This document shows positions 1 to 12,008 of a stretch of DNA of 64,000 nucleotides, one piece after another. This DNA comes from Aricia agestis (lineage: Eukaryota > Arthropoda > Insecta > Lepidoptera > Lycaenidae), in the NCBI RefSeq assembly GCF_905147365.1, contig NC_056420.1, forward strand, positions 444,001 through 508,000, read 5' to 3'. The notes under the pieces were generated by a model. It worked only from the letters and a program-made list of their open reading frames with translations, made no database searches and was not told the origin of the DNA. Numbering within the stretch: the first letter of the stretch is position 1; every line of letters starts with the position of its first letter. The translations under genes were made by a program, and so were the position numbers.

Positions 1-405
1 CAACTTCTCTGATAATACAAGTGAACACTCTACGAGTAACAGCTCCGAGCCGCCCTTGCATTCATTCGTCTGGCGCATTAATTTAACCAACTTCCAAAGA
101 GCAGATTCGATTTTATAATATATATTTCTTTCTCTTGAAAGTTTTAAACAAAATTACAAGCCCGTTATTTTATAACCTAATAGGCACTTAGTCAAGCGAG
201 AGATTCTCGTGAGGATTAGAGATTTTTAATTTAACAAATTTTGTTAAAATATGAAATTGAGAGACCTTAAGATTACTCGTATTTTACTTAAATATAATGC
301 TACTTTCTGAGACCTTAGTAGTAAAATATACATTTAATGTATGACATTATCTTAAGACTACTTTGTTTATTATACATTTTGAGACCATAACCAAAACGGC
401 GAAAT
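1..405. other. AT-rich non-coding stretch
   Basis: No gene, repeat terminus or coding pattern is visible. The stretch is AT-rich with short T- and A-runs and ends at the poly-T that forms the tail of the first SINE. Confidence 0.5.
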
Positions 406-738
406 GTTTTTTTTTTTTTTTATGATATAAGGGGGCAAACGAGCAAACGGGTCACCTGATGGAAAGCAACTTCCGTCGCCCATGGACACTCGCAGCATCA
501 GAGAGCTGCAGGTGCGTTGCCGGCCTTTTAATAGGGAATAGGGTAATAGGGGAGGGTAGGGAAGGGAAAGGAATTGGGGAGGGTATGGAAGGGAATAGGG
601 TAGGGGATTGGGCCTCCGGTAAACTCACTCACTCGGCGAAACACAGCGCAAGCGCTGTTTCACGCCGGTTTTCTGTGAGGACGTGGTATTTCTCCGGTCG
701 AGCCGGCCCATTCGTGCCGAAGCATGGCTCTCCCACGT
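406..738 (-). repeat. tRNA-like SINE (family A), near full length
   Basis: Minus-strand SINE. On the minus strand it starts CGTGGGAGAGCCATGC, carries GGCTCGACCGG, which resembles a pol III B box, then a short palindrome around AACAGCGCTTGCGCTGT, a purine/pyrimidine tract of GGGTAGGG-type units (G-rich on the plus strand), a segment ending TCAGGTGACCCGTTTGCTCG, and a poly-A tail seen here as about 17 T at 409-421. The same unit recurs at 4318, 12831, 19191, 23916, 26589 and 52378, which shows it is a dispersed family. The open frame through it is incidental. The 3' segment matches the end of a LINE seen at 25110-25395. Confidence 0.85.
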
Positions 739-2351
739 ACAAATGTAGCTCAATCATAATAATTTATGTGTTATAAGTAGTTTTGTGCCTGAGCTCATAA
801 TTCCGACTATAGCTTGATTACTTAATCATAGCAAAAGTAAAGCTTATTGTTCGTAAGTGGTCCCAGATGACTGTCACAGTATAAATCATAGTACAGTAGA
901 TCAAGTAAGCTGTGAACTTGAAATCAGACTAGTTAAGCACACACTAATTTGACACGCGGGCGCGGTACTGAGTTGTCATGTTACTTTATGTTACCTGAAA
1001 TCACTCTCATGGATCATAAGATGATCTACTGTATAATATAATTTATATTGTTACTCTGTGTGTCAGCTGTAACAGTAGGCACCTCACCCTACTCTCCTCC
1101 CATTACACAGGGGATCAATCTATTGAAGTTGCACAAACTACCGTACCATTTAGCGTCGCGTCATGACTAAATATTGGAATGTTAGATAATATTTCTGTAT
1201 TCAAAAACTTGTGGTATCTGGCTAGTTTAAGTCGTTTATTTTTTCTTTGTATTTTTACCGACTTCCAAAAAAGGAGGAGGTTCTGGGTTAGTTGGTTGTG
1301 CATTTTCTTTTGTATGTTCAGCGATAGGTGCAACTCTGCTTGTGGACCTATTTTCAATATGCATTGCCTATGTTGTTTTTTTAACCCCTGACAAAAAGAG
1401 GGGTGTTATAAGTTTGACGTGTCTGTTTTATAAATATTGTTGTTCCTTTTATTCAATGTTTAAACTTTAATTTTCCTTTTAGCTTAATTGAGTACTCAAG
1501 GAAACGTTTATCTTTCACTCATAAACCTTATCAACTATTATTTATTAAAAAAGAAAAAAAATGTTTGTTAGAAAACATTGTTGAAATTGTTTTGCTAATA
1601 ATATTACCTTCAATTGGTTTCTTAGATACAGCCACAGGCTCCAATCAACAATTATTACCACTTACAATCAAAGGGTTCGATTTTATTATTTCAGAATAAT
1701 TTACAGTCGGTACTGACGGCGTAATAGAGCAAATTAAAACGTTAAAAATTTTCCTGTTCAAAAAGAAAACTTTTTAGATTAAAGTATTAATATAATTTTT
1801 AATAAATATTAAAATACCGTTATAAATATCCCTTTGCAAACACTCGAGGTAAAAAAGACAAATATTTTTGGATAAAGCAAAATCTAATTTGGGATAAAAA
1901 TAATTTGGGACGTAAAAGCATTAGAATTTCTTTGGATTGGTACGAATGGAAATGTGTGCTTTTAAGACAATCATACATTCGATTGTTTCCACTGGAATGG
2001 GATTTGAGAATGTCACGTCATGTCATTGGGGCTGAAATGGGAATAATGGATCGCCCGCGGTCACTGGACCGGAAGCGCGCGAGCTGACATCGACTGTAAT
2101 GTCTGAAACCTTTTATTTCGTCATTTGTGCGTCATTATATTCATCACCGCCTATTGTTAACAATGAATTCGCGTTGTTGGATAGCCATGATTGCGAAACC
2201 GTCTGGTGAATATTGGGCGAATATATCCCGTTCGTAGTCGCCTGCATTTGTCCTTCATCTAACGATTTTACGATCTAACAATGAAGGTCTATGATGTCGC
2301 CAATTTTTTGTTACATTTACAAAAAAATCCATACTTCCATACTTCCATACA
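739..2351. other. Non-coding stretch with one repeat fragment
   Basis: No convincing gene. Bases about 1257-1284 hold ACCGACTTCCAAAAAAGGAG, the terminal motif of a dispersed repeat that also occurs near 4600 and as an inverted pair at 35635/35928. The small open frames here lack any recognisable domain. Confidence 0.45.
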
Positions 2352-2535
2352 TCCATACATTTATATTATAAATGCGAAAGTGTGTGTGTCTGTCTGTTAC
2401 CCATTTTGCTGAAATTTGGCATGGAGATTCTTTGAGTCCCGGGAAAGGACGTAGAATACTTTTTATCCTGGTAAAATGTACGGTTCCCACGCGATAAACA
2501 AATTTTGGCGCAACGGAGTCGCGGGCGTCATCTAG
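2352..2535 (+). mobile_element. Short non-autonomous Helitron-like element
   Basis: Contains TATTATAAATGCGAAAGTG near the 5' end, GCTGAAATTTGGCATGGAG in the middle, and a 3' end with the hairpin CGCAACGGAGTCGCG about 10 bases before CTAG|T. The 5' TC and 3' CTAG with insertion between A and T fit Helitron rules, and short CTAG-ending elements of this kind are widespread in Lepidoptera. The 5' edge has grown into tandem CCATACTT-like units (2326-2360). No protein is encoded. Confidence 0.7.
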
Positions 2536-3449
2536 TAAGATTAAAATATGTAGTATGCTTTTCAAATAGATATGAAGATAGAATAATTTGAAAAAAATAA
2601 TAATAAATAGATCTTATTAGTCGTTCCAAATATTCAACATGCGATAACTTTCTACGTTCCTACAAATGCAAATTTCAGGGAGCGTTTTCGTTCGAGAATT
2701 CAAGAAAGGACTAATCAGTTGCAATTTGGATAAGTACTCTCGATTGGGGAAATTTCGATAAGACAGAAGTGGTAATTTTCACCAGGTGTATAATTCGACT
2801 AAGTGTTTCTTTGAGTGGTATGGCAGTACTCTTGCGGCCGTTTGTAGATCGCTATCACCTAGTATCAGCTGCTGTGCTGCTCGTTTGCGTGTACAGAGGG
2901 TTTTATTGGTAGAATGCACTCTCGATATTAGATGCACTTACAATAAGTCCTGGAAACTGTTACCAGAGCTGTTATCTCTTACTCGTAAAAGTATCTGCAC
3001 GCTGAATAACTTTAATGCTTTGTTTATATTATCTTAAATATTAAAGGCTAAAAAGTAAAGTTAAATATCAAAATGGTTATATTATTTGAAATTTCACGTA
3101 ATTTTTTATTATTGATATAAATATTATATTACTAATTTAATTATAACAAATTATATTATACAAATTATACTTCAGTGAAGAAATTTTTAATAGGATTTTA
3201 ATTAAGTTCAGTTTGTCCACAATTTTACCCGTAAGATCATTCACGAGAATACTTTTTCTATCGAGAAGTTCACACAACAGTGATCCTTAGGTCGTCACAG
3301 TATGGGTCATTTCAAAGGCAAAACATTTCCGAACGGAGCACCATTAGTAAATTTCACGAAGTAACGTTCCCCGCAAAATATGATTCTTCCCGCAAACCCC
3401 GCACAATCGCATTACATCCCAATCACAAATGCAATCTAAATATTACATG
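2536..3449. other. Non-coding, no feature seen
   Basis: AT-rich sequence. A frame of 83 codons near 2786-3037 has no recognisable domain or codon bias and is not called. Confidence 0.4.
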
Positions 3450-3511
3450 ATCGCCTGACCTCGCAATACAGGGTCCATTTATCGCCTGACCTCGTAATAC
3501 AGGGTCCATTA
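3450..3511. repeat. Two-unit 31-bp tandem duplication
   Basis: The unit beginning ATCGCCTGACCTCG and ending AGGGTCCATT occurs twice head to tail (3450 and 3481) with one C/T difference. It is a recent local duplication with no coding content. Confidence 0.85.
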
Positions 3512-3631
3512 CCTTCAATTTTGTAAAGTCCAAAACACATGTATTTCGTTTGTTATATCTCTTTAGATAATAATATTTACATGAAGTGAAAAACGTAAAG
3601 AGTCACAGCCCTAAGGATGGATTCTTTCATT

Positions 3632-3720
3632 CAAGGCCGGCAAGCTCTTCTGATGTTCCAAGAGTCCATGGGCGACCGTAGTTGCTTTCCATCAGGTGAC
3701 CCGTTTGCGCGTAAAAAAAG
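3632..3720 (+). repeat. Truncated LINE/SINE 3'-tail fragment
   Basis: Carries GCTCTTCTGATGTTC, then GTCCATGGGCGACCG, then CATCAGGTGACCCGTTTGC and an A-run. This is the 3' segment shared by SINE family A and the LINE end at 25110-25395. With only the tail present it could be a truncated copy of either. Confidence 0.75.
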
Positions 3721-3818
3721 AAAATCTAAATTTATATGGATTTGACGGATTCGCAAGACGTCTCAAATTTATGCCGCGCCGCGCCTCGCCTCGCCTCGTC
3801 GCGTTGCGGTCTGAATTC

Positions 3819-3860
3819 ACACGTTGCCATGTGACCCTTAAGGGTCACATGGCAACGTGT
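3819..3860. repeat. Perfect 42-bp palindrome
   Basis: Arms 3819-3839 and 3840-3860 are exact reverse complements with no spacer, centred on CCCTTAAGGG. It follows a GC-rich CGCCTCG-repeat stretch. No TIR element boundary was recognised around it. Confidence 0.95.
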
Positions 3861-3861
3861 T

Positions 3862-4317
3862 AAGTATTTAAAGAACTTTTTTTTAAATTGGTACCGGATG
3901 ACAAATATAATTTTTAATTATTCTACACATTATAATATAATAATAATATTATTATGGTGTTAACCAAGGAAAAAATATATTTTTTTGTATCCTTGAGATA
4001 CTTGGAAACCACGACTTGCAGCTCAAACGCTCACCAACTCAGCCATGGTGTCTTACTAATAGTAGAGATGTTTTGTTAGAACTAACAAGTATGGTGAGAA
4101 TTGCGAAAACAATTATTTTTAACAAAAATTAATACCGACATCCAAGGTAAAAACAATCATAATATCCTTTAAATATTAAAATGAACTAAAAAGTATAAAA
4201 TAATTTTTCCTAATAGTGCCTTTTTCTGAATTCGGCTAAACCTCAACTATTTCTGTAAGTACTCAATCTTCATCATTTTGAAGTCGGTACCAGATAGCTG
4301 AATCTTCAGTTCTCTGA
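3862..4317. other. Non-coding, with a repeat terminus
   Basis: AT-rich. TTTTGAAGTCGGTACC near 4271 is a variant of the same terminal motif seen at 35919-35928; its partner ending lies past the SINE at about 4595-4620, which suggests the SINE entered or replaced part of an older repeat. Confidence 0.4.
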
Positions 4318-4579
4318 CATGGGAGAGCCATGCTTCGGCACGAATGGGCCGGCTTGACCGGAGAAATACCACGGGCTCACAGAAAATCGGCGTGAAACAG
4401 CGCTTGCGCTGTGTTTCGCCGAGTGAGTGAGTTTACTGTAGGCCCAATCCCCTACCCTTTTCCCTTCCCTTCCCATCCCTTTCCTTCCCTATTACCCTAT
4501 TCCCTCTTAAAAGGCAACGCACCTGCAGCTCTTCTGATGTTGCGAGTGTCCATGGGCGATAGAAGTTGCTTTCCATCAG
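4318..4579 (+). repeat. SINE family A, 3'-truncated
   Basis: Plus-strand copy starting TGGGAGAGCCATGCTTCGG, with the B-box-like GGCTTGACCGG, the palindrome and the C-rich tract. It stops at TTTCCATCAG, so the GTGACCCGTTTGCTCG tail and poly-A are missing. The following bases join directly to CTCCTCCTTTTTGGAAG of another repeat. Confidence 0.8.
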
Positions 4580-5506
4580 TAATCGTTGAACATTCTCCTC
4601 CTTTTTGGAAGTTGGTTAAAAAGAGGTTCATCTCTTCTCTTTTTTTCTTCTGTTCTCTCGCCACCATACTACCTCACACCAGGTAATTCATTTACTCATT
4701 GGTCTCTGTTTTCTTCAGTTCTTAAATCCACCCTATCTTTTGGTATACCATCACTCTTTGATTACTATATAAAAGCAATGAAGCATATCCAATATTGTCG
4801 TTTTACGTGATCCAGTTACAATGATGTCCGTAGTTTTACGGGCGATTTTAAGCGCGCCGTAACGCTCTAGTACTTACGTTTTATGTTTATACGCCGACAT
4901 AAAATTTGTATAACACTCATTGTCTCGGCTGTAATGAATGACGCCGTATTTATATTTTATTCAGATTCTGTGAAATTATATTTTAAAACCTTCTTTAAGA
5001 GCTCTTTTAAAAAATAAATGTCGATTTAAGTTTATGACATAAATATGCTGCAAAAATTTAAATTAATGCTTTATTATAATCAATGCAGAACCTAAACTAC
5101 TGATTGGTGAGTTCTTAAATCAGATTAAATTAACCTATCTCAGGCTTTAGACCATATTAAATAACAGAGTATTGGCATCGAAATCCGATAAGAGAAAACT
5201 TAAAGGTTGAACGTCTAAAATAGAAGATAAAGAAGCAATGTTAGCATTTCAGTATGTATGTACTTTGCGTGCGCAAGAAACAAAGGCAGAGGCTAGGTAC
5301 TTGCACATCGAGTAAACAATCCGACCAAAATCCAATATATTTTGGCACAGGTAATTTAAATACAAATTCATAATCTTTATTCACAGAATTGTAGTAATAC
5401 AATATAATATAATAGATGCAGGTTATATCAGAATACTGACAGAAGCGTCGAACGTCGAAATTTTTTTTTTTGTTTACTGTCTATGCTGGTGCTGCCTCTA
5501 ATGTAA

Positions 5507-5909
5507 GCCATACACGCTACGGTCTACCGGAGAGATCAACCTATACAGGCGTGCCTGCGCAGGTAGATCGGAACGTGGTGAGAATAGACCTGCGGGGTGA
5601 GCCAAGATCTTTTCGTTTTCGCTTCGTTATAGTATTGCCGATCAAAATATATGGAACTGACATATTTATTAAACGTTCGTTAATATGATATTGACGTTCG
5701 AATCGTCTTAATATGTCAATTCCATACATTTTGATCGGCGATTCTATGTATAACGAAGCGAAAACGAAAAGATCTTGGCTCACCCCCCTGTGCAGTTTTA
5801 ATTAGACCTGCGCAGGCGGCCGGTATCGAAAATTAATTCTTTCAACTGACACTTGCGCAAGCATACCTTCACAGGTGGACCTCTCCGATAGAGCTTAGCG
5901 TGTATGGTA
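5507..5909. mobile_element. Foldback MITE with nested arms
   Basis: The outer ends are inverted: CCATACACGCTA at 5508 against GCGTGTATGG at 5899-5908, with CTGCGCAGGT-type matches further in. The inner arms are stronger: GGTGAGCCAAGATCTTTTCG at about 5596 is mirrored near 5770-5785, and ATTTTGATCGG near 5729 mirrors CCGATCAAAAT near 5637. Open frames on both strands of this block are mirror images produced by the inverted repeat. No transposase is present. Confidence 0.75.
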
Positions 5910-6348
5910 GCTATAAAATATAATTGCAGTACTAAGTCCTATTTAAGAGTGTTAAAAGACTGACCCTCGCCTATTTTGGGAAGTCAAGTCTATAATGAGC
6001 GTAACGAAGTTATTCAGAGGCAGCTGATGCCGACCGGCGAATTATCAAAAATGAATAATTAATCTCAATTAAAATTAATAAATTTAAACCGCGGAAAGCT
6101 TTTAACGGAATGAAAATATTAATGAAAATTACAATGATGGAAATACAATTGCGCTGCTTTGATCGTGACATTTCCATAATACACTGGATTCTTAATAAAA
6201 AAAGGAGATAATGAGTGTAGTTTTAATAAAGAGAGAAGTGAAAGTAGAAAAATGAGTTAGCTAGATTTAAGACGATCGTAACCTCAGGTTTAAATTTGTT
6301 CGAAATTCATACAAACACTGTAGCGAAGTATTATAGGTAATATATATT

Positions 6349-6418
6349 ACAGGCGATGGTAGTTGTTTACCATCAGGTGACCCGTTTGCTCGTTTGCCCT
6401 CTTATTTAATAAAAAAAT
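6349..6418 (+). repeat. LINE/SINE 3'-tail fragment
   Basis: GGCGATGGTAGTTGTTTACC followed by CATCAGGTGACCCGTTTGC, TCGTTTGCCCTC and a short A-rich tail. This is only the tail shared by SINE family A and its LINE partner, so the insertion is heavily 5'-truncated. Confidence 0.8.
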
Positions 6419-7133
6419 ACATGATTGAAATAGTAAATAATCAAGGTATAATATGTGTCGAATTATTATAACCCAAAATTATACATAGTATGCAACATAA
6501 AAGCTACTTTCGGCATAATATTGTATAAGCCTTCGATATGAACCTACTCATAAAGAGGTATAATATTATGGCTATACGTACATGTCTATCGAACACTTAT
6601 CCCCAGCAAACATTTGGGTTATATATCGCCGTATCATCAGAGCCCAGCCCACACGTTGTGTAAGCAAATGACGCGGGTAATAGAAATCAGGATCGATTCG
6701 GGCACAAAGGGGCCCCGCGCTGGGTAACGACGCCCTTGCACGGGGTTACGATGCCCCTGAACGGACATCGGCCTATTGGGCCACTGAAATCGCTTATAGT
6801 TCGTATGGTATAATATAAAGATGATTTTTAGTAAGGAAGTACTTAATAAAATTACGAATATTTTAGGCTTAAGATTAACTGCTTATAAAAAGACGCTTAG
6901 GATAAAAAAAACTGAACAATTTATGTGGGTACTAAATATTTTCATATTTTAAGGTGGCTCTACGATATTCGCGGCTTTGAGTTTTTGTTGGTCGCGGTCA
7001 AATCTCACAAGATTAAAAGACAGTAGGCAAAAAGTTGTGTAAAACTAAATGTCATACAAACTGCAACATTCAACATGTCTTCGATATCACAGCTGATTAC
7101 AATAATTGTCATCAGATGTGAGATCAAGGAGAT
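6419..7133. other. Non-coding, with a GC-rich mini-duplication
   Basis: At about 6720-6765 two units of about 25 bases (GGGTAACGACGCCC and GGGTTACGATGCCC) lie head to tail in a GC-rich patch. The rest is AT-rich with no supported gene. Confidence 0.4.
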
Positions 7134-7345
7134 GGCGAACAAAACCGGACTAGTCCACCAGAGTGCAAAAGTATATTTTTTTTCGTATCGTCTTCTCAAA
7201 CCCATCTGCGTCAATTCCTGTCAATTATTTCCATCAGAACCGGTTAAAAAGGCTTTACAAAGCCCATTGTAGTAATTACTATACAACCTAGTTTTTTAAC
7301 CGCTGTGTAAATTTTTTCTCGTAGACTAATCTGGTTTTGTTCGCC
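7134..7345. mobile_element. TIR MITE, about 212 bp
   Basis: GGCGAACAAAACCGGACTAG at 7134 is matched in inverse by GACTAATCTGGTTTTGTTCG ending with CC at 7345. That gives terminal inverted repeats of 22 bases with two mismatches around a non-coding body. No target-site duplication was clear, so the superfamily is open. Confidence 0.6.
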
Positions 7346-8233
7346 AGGTCCTTATTGTTTAATGATTATTATATTATTTAAAAATCTGCTGTGCGGTTAA
7401 AACCATAGCATGGTAGAGCAATACAAATATTTTGGTGTATGGTATCACTTATCAATATCACTTTTATTTTCAAGCTGTTTAATGTTTATAGTAGAATTGC
7501 AAAATGGGAAACTGCACCTTTTCGCGACTAAACTACAAAACTAATTTTGATGAAATTTGGTACCGCAATTCGTTGCGTCCAAATTTTGTTTATTGCTTCG
7601 AAACCCTTTTTTCCGGAATAAAATCTATCTTATTCATCTTTTATGGCTCTTGAGGTACATTTCTACATCATCATCATATATACCCACATCTCTTAAGATA
7701 CATACATCTTATATTAGGATGAGATTCATAATTATTTTATTGAAAACTTTCTGCATCGAATTCAAAATACAATTATTGTATATCTATAATCTATATACAT
7801 TATATATAGATTATTTTAAAATATAATAGTGTTGTATCCCACATAAGCACTAGGCTGCGCCTAGCTTGATGTCCAATGTCCATCAAGATAGAGAATTACA
7901 ATCATAATATTTTCTTTGACTACCTTACCATCAGGTAATTTGTTCATTTTCCGGTCTCACCCCATAAAAAGGCGATCACATACAACACATTTACCTAGTA
8001 ATAAATGTCCACGTTAAACGCGTTACCGCTCTACCCTTTTCTAAGGGGTAATAAAATGTTGTCGACACCTTGTAACACGCACCACACGCGTCACACGCAG
8101 TGTGTGCGTCATCACACACACAGACATGCTCAGAGTAAGGACTATACTAGAACAAAAACGCACTAACGTAGTTTCTTAGATTGATCTGTCACTTATTAAA
8201 ACATATTATATAGGATAACTCAATAAAGACTAA

Positions 8234-8367
8234 GGGCCTATTTCACCACTTCCTGATAAGTGAATAGGCTATTCACCAATTAACTTGACAAATCAAATAT
8301 GGAGAATCTGTCAAAAACGTTGTGAATAGCCTATTCGGCACTTTATAAGAAAGTGGTGAAACAGGTT
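8234..8367. mobile_element. Harbinger-like MITE, copy 1
   Basis: Starts GGGCCTATTTCACCACTTCC after TAA and ends with AAGTGGTGAAACAGG. Internal AACTTGACAAATC and GGAGAATCTGTC are shared with the copy at 60866-60997 in the opposite sense. The TAA on the left and the family's TAA target duplication fit PIF/Harbinger. The right terminus is eroded. Confidence 0.75.
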
Positions 8368-8479
8368 AGGAAACGACTGTGTAGATTTCAGCCTGATCGA
8401 GCCTTCCACCTCTTAAAAGATTTTCCTCTCCCTCCCTCCCTCCCAAACATATCTCCACAATAGCACCGAGTAGTGTGCT

Positions 8480-8625
8480 CAGTAGGCCTACTACGAAACC
8501 GTTTTGAGACTCAAACAATCCTGCCGCGTCCTGCTCTAACAACGTCATTTCACGTTTGTCAGAGTAGGACGCAACATTCTCGTACGATTGTTTGAGTCTC
8601 AAAACCTTTCGTGGTACGGGCCCTG
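8480..8625. mobile_element. Hairpin MITE, about 146 bp
   Basis: TTTTGAGACTCAAACAATC at about 8503 is mirrored by GATTGTTTGAGTCTCAAAA at 8586-8604, and the outer ends CAGTAGGCC / GGGCCCTG pair imperfectly, giving arms of about 60 bases. The minus-strand frame across it is a product of the inverted repeat. Confidence 0.75.
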
Positions 8626-10997
8626 ATTCACGAGATGTTGTCAGCAATCTTTACCTCTTTACCACATCGCGCAGTAATCGTAACATTTTGATACCTTTTA
8701 TCCATCATAGTAGCACGATGGACATGCGTTTCTTGAAGGTAATTATTACTAATTACTTTCTGAGTCTTTTATAATTTATTTCGATATAAGACCCTCCTTA
8801 AAAGTCTGCGACCTTGGCGACTTGGTAGCTTGTATCACATGTGTCACACGCTCAATACGCGTCGTGTCCGGAAACACGCGACCCGACGCGGTCGGGGCAG
8901 CCACGCGGCAAATACGACCAGTCGCCTGTGAAAATTAGATTGTGGTAAAAATAAAACAAGAGGTGTCAACCCTTCCATCTAAATTCGGTAGGCATCGTAC
9001 CGATACTCATCAGCAATAGCAATTATTATACAGCAGAAACTATACTAGCTAAAAGCCGAGCTTTGTGAGGGCTCGCGTCGTTTTTCTGCGTGGTAATAAT
9101 ATTTAAGGCAGTTTTTTATATATTTTAATAGTAACCAAACCTTGACTGACTGATGATAACACACCTACATATAAATAAAAATTACTATGTTAAATCACAA
9201 ACGTCGGCGTGATAGTTATACCGTAAAGTGTACCACAAAAGCACTCAGGTTGTGGGATACCGGATATACCCTGATTATATACTGAAAAGTTCTATAACTA
9301 GTTTACGCAAATATGTAGCCTACGTCATGCTATCAAGTTTTCAAATTGGCGCAATATATTATACAACTTCTGAAATCTGAAATGACGACAGTGACTGTGG
9401 GCTTCGCCTGACCAAACATTACGACCTCGCTCGCTTGAAACATTTGAAGATCCTTTTGGGCTCCCAAGCATATTTCCACGTGTTTATTACCCGAATGATT
9501 ATTTTTAAAGTCTATCCTTCATTTGTTACTAGGTGAAGCTATGTAGCTACGTTCTCGACCACCTGGTGGCAAATGAAATATCGAATTCCTTAATTAGTTA
9601 AATAGTGTAAGCTGTGTAAGTCCACACACAGAGCTAAATAACTTTTTAGAATCTTTATCCCAAAGTCCTCAACTCTCTGTCTCTCTAAGTAACTGGTTGC
9701 AGACGAACAACAATGTCATGTGCACGACGAGAGTTAGCCCGTCTAATTGTGTTTACTCGTCTTGGCGTGCCGCCGCCGCGACGAAATGAGATTTATCGAA
9801 CTTTCATTACATTACTGCATTTAGAACTTGATGGTGCATTGTAGTGAATACAAAGCAATCAGTGGTATGGGAGTATTTTTGTATTACCGCTTAAAGGTTA
9901 GCGTAATGTAGCATTTTCTATACCCAGTATTTTTATATTATAAACCATTTCTGTATATCGGTTCTAAGGTCCTACATAATTACTTCTACTTAGTCTTAGT
10001 AATTACACTACTACATTTTAAATTAATTTATTAATTAATTTCGCAGAGCACATAACTTATTTGAACAGCTAACTTATTATTCAAAATTCTATTTATTTTA
10101 TACTTCTAATACAAGGAAATGTCCATTAATTCGGTAACATCAGATACAATACGTGTGTTTGTATGTTACATAGCTGTGTATGCTCGCTAAAGCAATTCAC
10201 AAAACTACAATCATAAAGTTTTAGTTTGGTCGCTGCGATTGCAACAATTTATTGGCTTCGTAGTGATGTGACAATTATTTATCGACAACTAAATATTATA
10301 AATAAGGCTGTAATATTGATAATAATATTATGTAGTTATGTCAAGTTGCAATTCACATACAGCTTGTATAAAAAATTGGTATTTTTTTATCTAATCACTC
10401 ATAAAATGTGTCTAAAGAAAATGTAAATATGTAGTATTTTAAAATGGCTGTTGAACTAAACAAATCATAATGTAAGTGAATAGTGATTATGTTGATTTAT
10501 TAATTTGCTTACTCGTTTAAAAATAGAAACTGCACTTTAATGATTTAAAAAAGAGTTCTGCATAAAAACATGAAGTTTTAATACATTCTCTAAGTCTTCT
10601 AAGCTCCGAAGCGTGTGATAGATGACCATGGAAATTAAGTAGCAGCTGTTTTTGATCCGTCTTATGTTTTTTTGCGGGAAATCCTCCGACTTGAGCGGGA
10701 AATATGCCAAAAGTTTCGGTCGGATGACGAACTTTATTTTATTACCGCATCTGAGAGTGAAATGATATTTTAAATAATATCACAGTTTTATTTGGTGGCT
10801 TTTGATATAAAATGTGTGATTCCAGAAATTAAACGATCGTGCACACAAATAACTTAATTAACATAACGTAAATATATATTTAAAATTATTTTAAACTGAA
10901 TGTATTTTTTTATCGTACGGCAATAATTATTGATTTATCATGCAGGAATCGCACAGTTATCGCGATAATAACTATCGTGCTTTGTCAAATTATTTAC
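8626..10997. other. Long non-coding stretch with a Helitron-type 3' end
   Basis: CTAG at 9045-9048 followed by a GAGC/GCTC hairpin (about 9057-9073) looks like the 3' terminus of a minus-strand Helitron-like element whose other end was not found. The remainder, including about 9700-9800 with a higher GC content, shows no supported gene. Confidence 0.4.
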
Positions 10998-11093
10998 ATA
11001 CCAAGTTTCATCAAAATAGGGAGAACGTTTTAGGTTGCAGACAGAAATGCAGATAGACACACTTTGGCATTAATTGTAATATTAGGAATTAGG
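10998..11093 (-). mobile_element. Degenerate Helitron-like fragment
   Basis: On the minus strand it reads a weak TAATATTACAATTAATGCC start, AGTGTGTCTATCTGC and TGATGAAACTTGGTATG, the order found in the 5' half of the short Helitron-like elements here. The 3' half with CTAG is missing. Confidence 0.5.
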
Positions 11094-11686
11094 AAAATAT
11101 GTTAAAATAACTATAATTAGTTAAAGAAATAAAAAAAATTTTTACTTAATTTATCGATAACGCACATCCCAGTAATTGCCAACACTAGCACAGGTGTACT
11201 CGCCAACAGTTTTATAAGGTTCGGGATTTATTAATACTGTCCGATAGAGCCTCCTGCCTTCCGCCCGCCCAGCTTCCGCCCACCCTGCCCGCCGCACTAG
11301 ACAGGTTTATGCTCCATATTTCAAGATAAGATTCCTTTCCAAACTATCAGTGGCCGATGTTTTGATAATTTAATAAACAATTTTAGCACTAGTGGACCAT
11401 GAGAACGGCATGGACGAAACTAAAGGACTTCATACACGTAGAGGATGATCGGTCCAGTCGGATTGATCGCAAGCTGAACTGACTTTATTCATCCACACAC
11501 GGGAATGCACACAATTTGAGTCGGATGCCGTTACGATTGCCGGCCGACTCACTCGCACATGAGACAGCACGTGCGACTTGCGAGCAAGAAAGCCTACGAT
11601 CGAGGAGATATTCGATGCTTGAGAATTGGCCCTCAGGTCAGCCTCTGACTGAAATAATAATAATCAGCATTCTGTAGGCTATTATA

Positions 11687-11972
11687 ATAATAATAATATC
11701 TATAGATGCTTCACACCACCACGTCAGTCTGGCCCCGTGCTAAGTACCTGAAGGACTTGACTTACGGGCACAACACAACGGAAATAATATAATATTTAAT
11801 GCTTTTAAACTATACATATATTTAAGATTTTTATTATATGATATACATAATATTAAATACACACCCACGACCCAGGAACTTTGAAAACTTTTTGTTCCGT
11901 CGGCGGGATTCGAACCTGCGACCTCCGGCTAGAGCTACCAACAGCCCAACCACTGAGCCACAGAGGTCGTCC
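11687..11972 (-). repeat. tRNA-derived SINE (family B), full length
   Basis: On the minus strand it opens GACGACCTCTGTGGCTCAG with a textbook A box (TGGCTCAGTGG) and, 40 bases on, a B box (GGTTCGAATCC), i.e. a tRNA-like pol III promoter. A body with AGGTACTTAGCACGGGGCC follows, and the element ends in an (ATT)n tail. It is not an independent tRNA gene: the body and tail recur at 12535, 18072 and 24385. The short frame over it is incidental. Confidence 0.9.
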
Positions 11973-12008
11973 TACCCTATAACCCTAAGGATGCAGTTAT
12001 ATCTTTAT

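Noticed and set aside
459..776. 105-codon plus frame
   Set aside because: It runs through SINE family A; the same frame appears, broken, in other copies, so it is not a gene.
5541..5783. 80-codon minus frame matching the plus frame 5470-5688
   Set aside because: The resemblance comes from the inverted repeat of the foldback MITE.
11876..11972. tRNA-like sequence with A and B boxes
   Set aside because: The acceptor stem is not paired and SINE body follows; it is a SINE head, not a tRNA gene. The same holds for 12730-12812.
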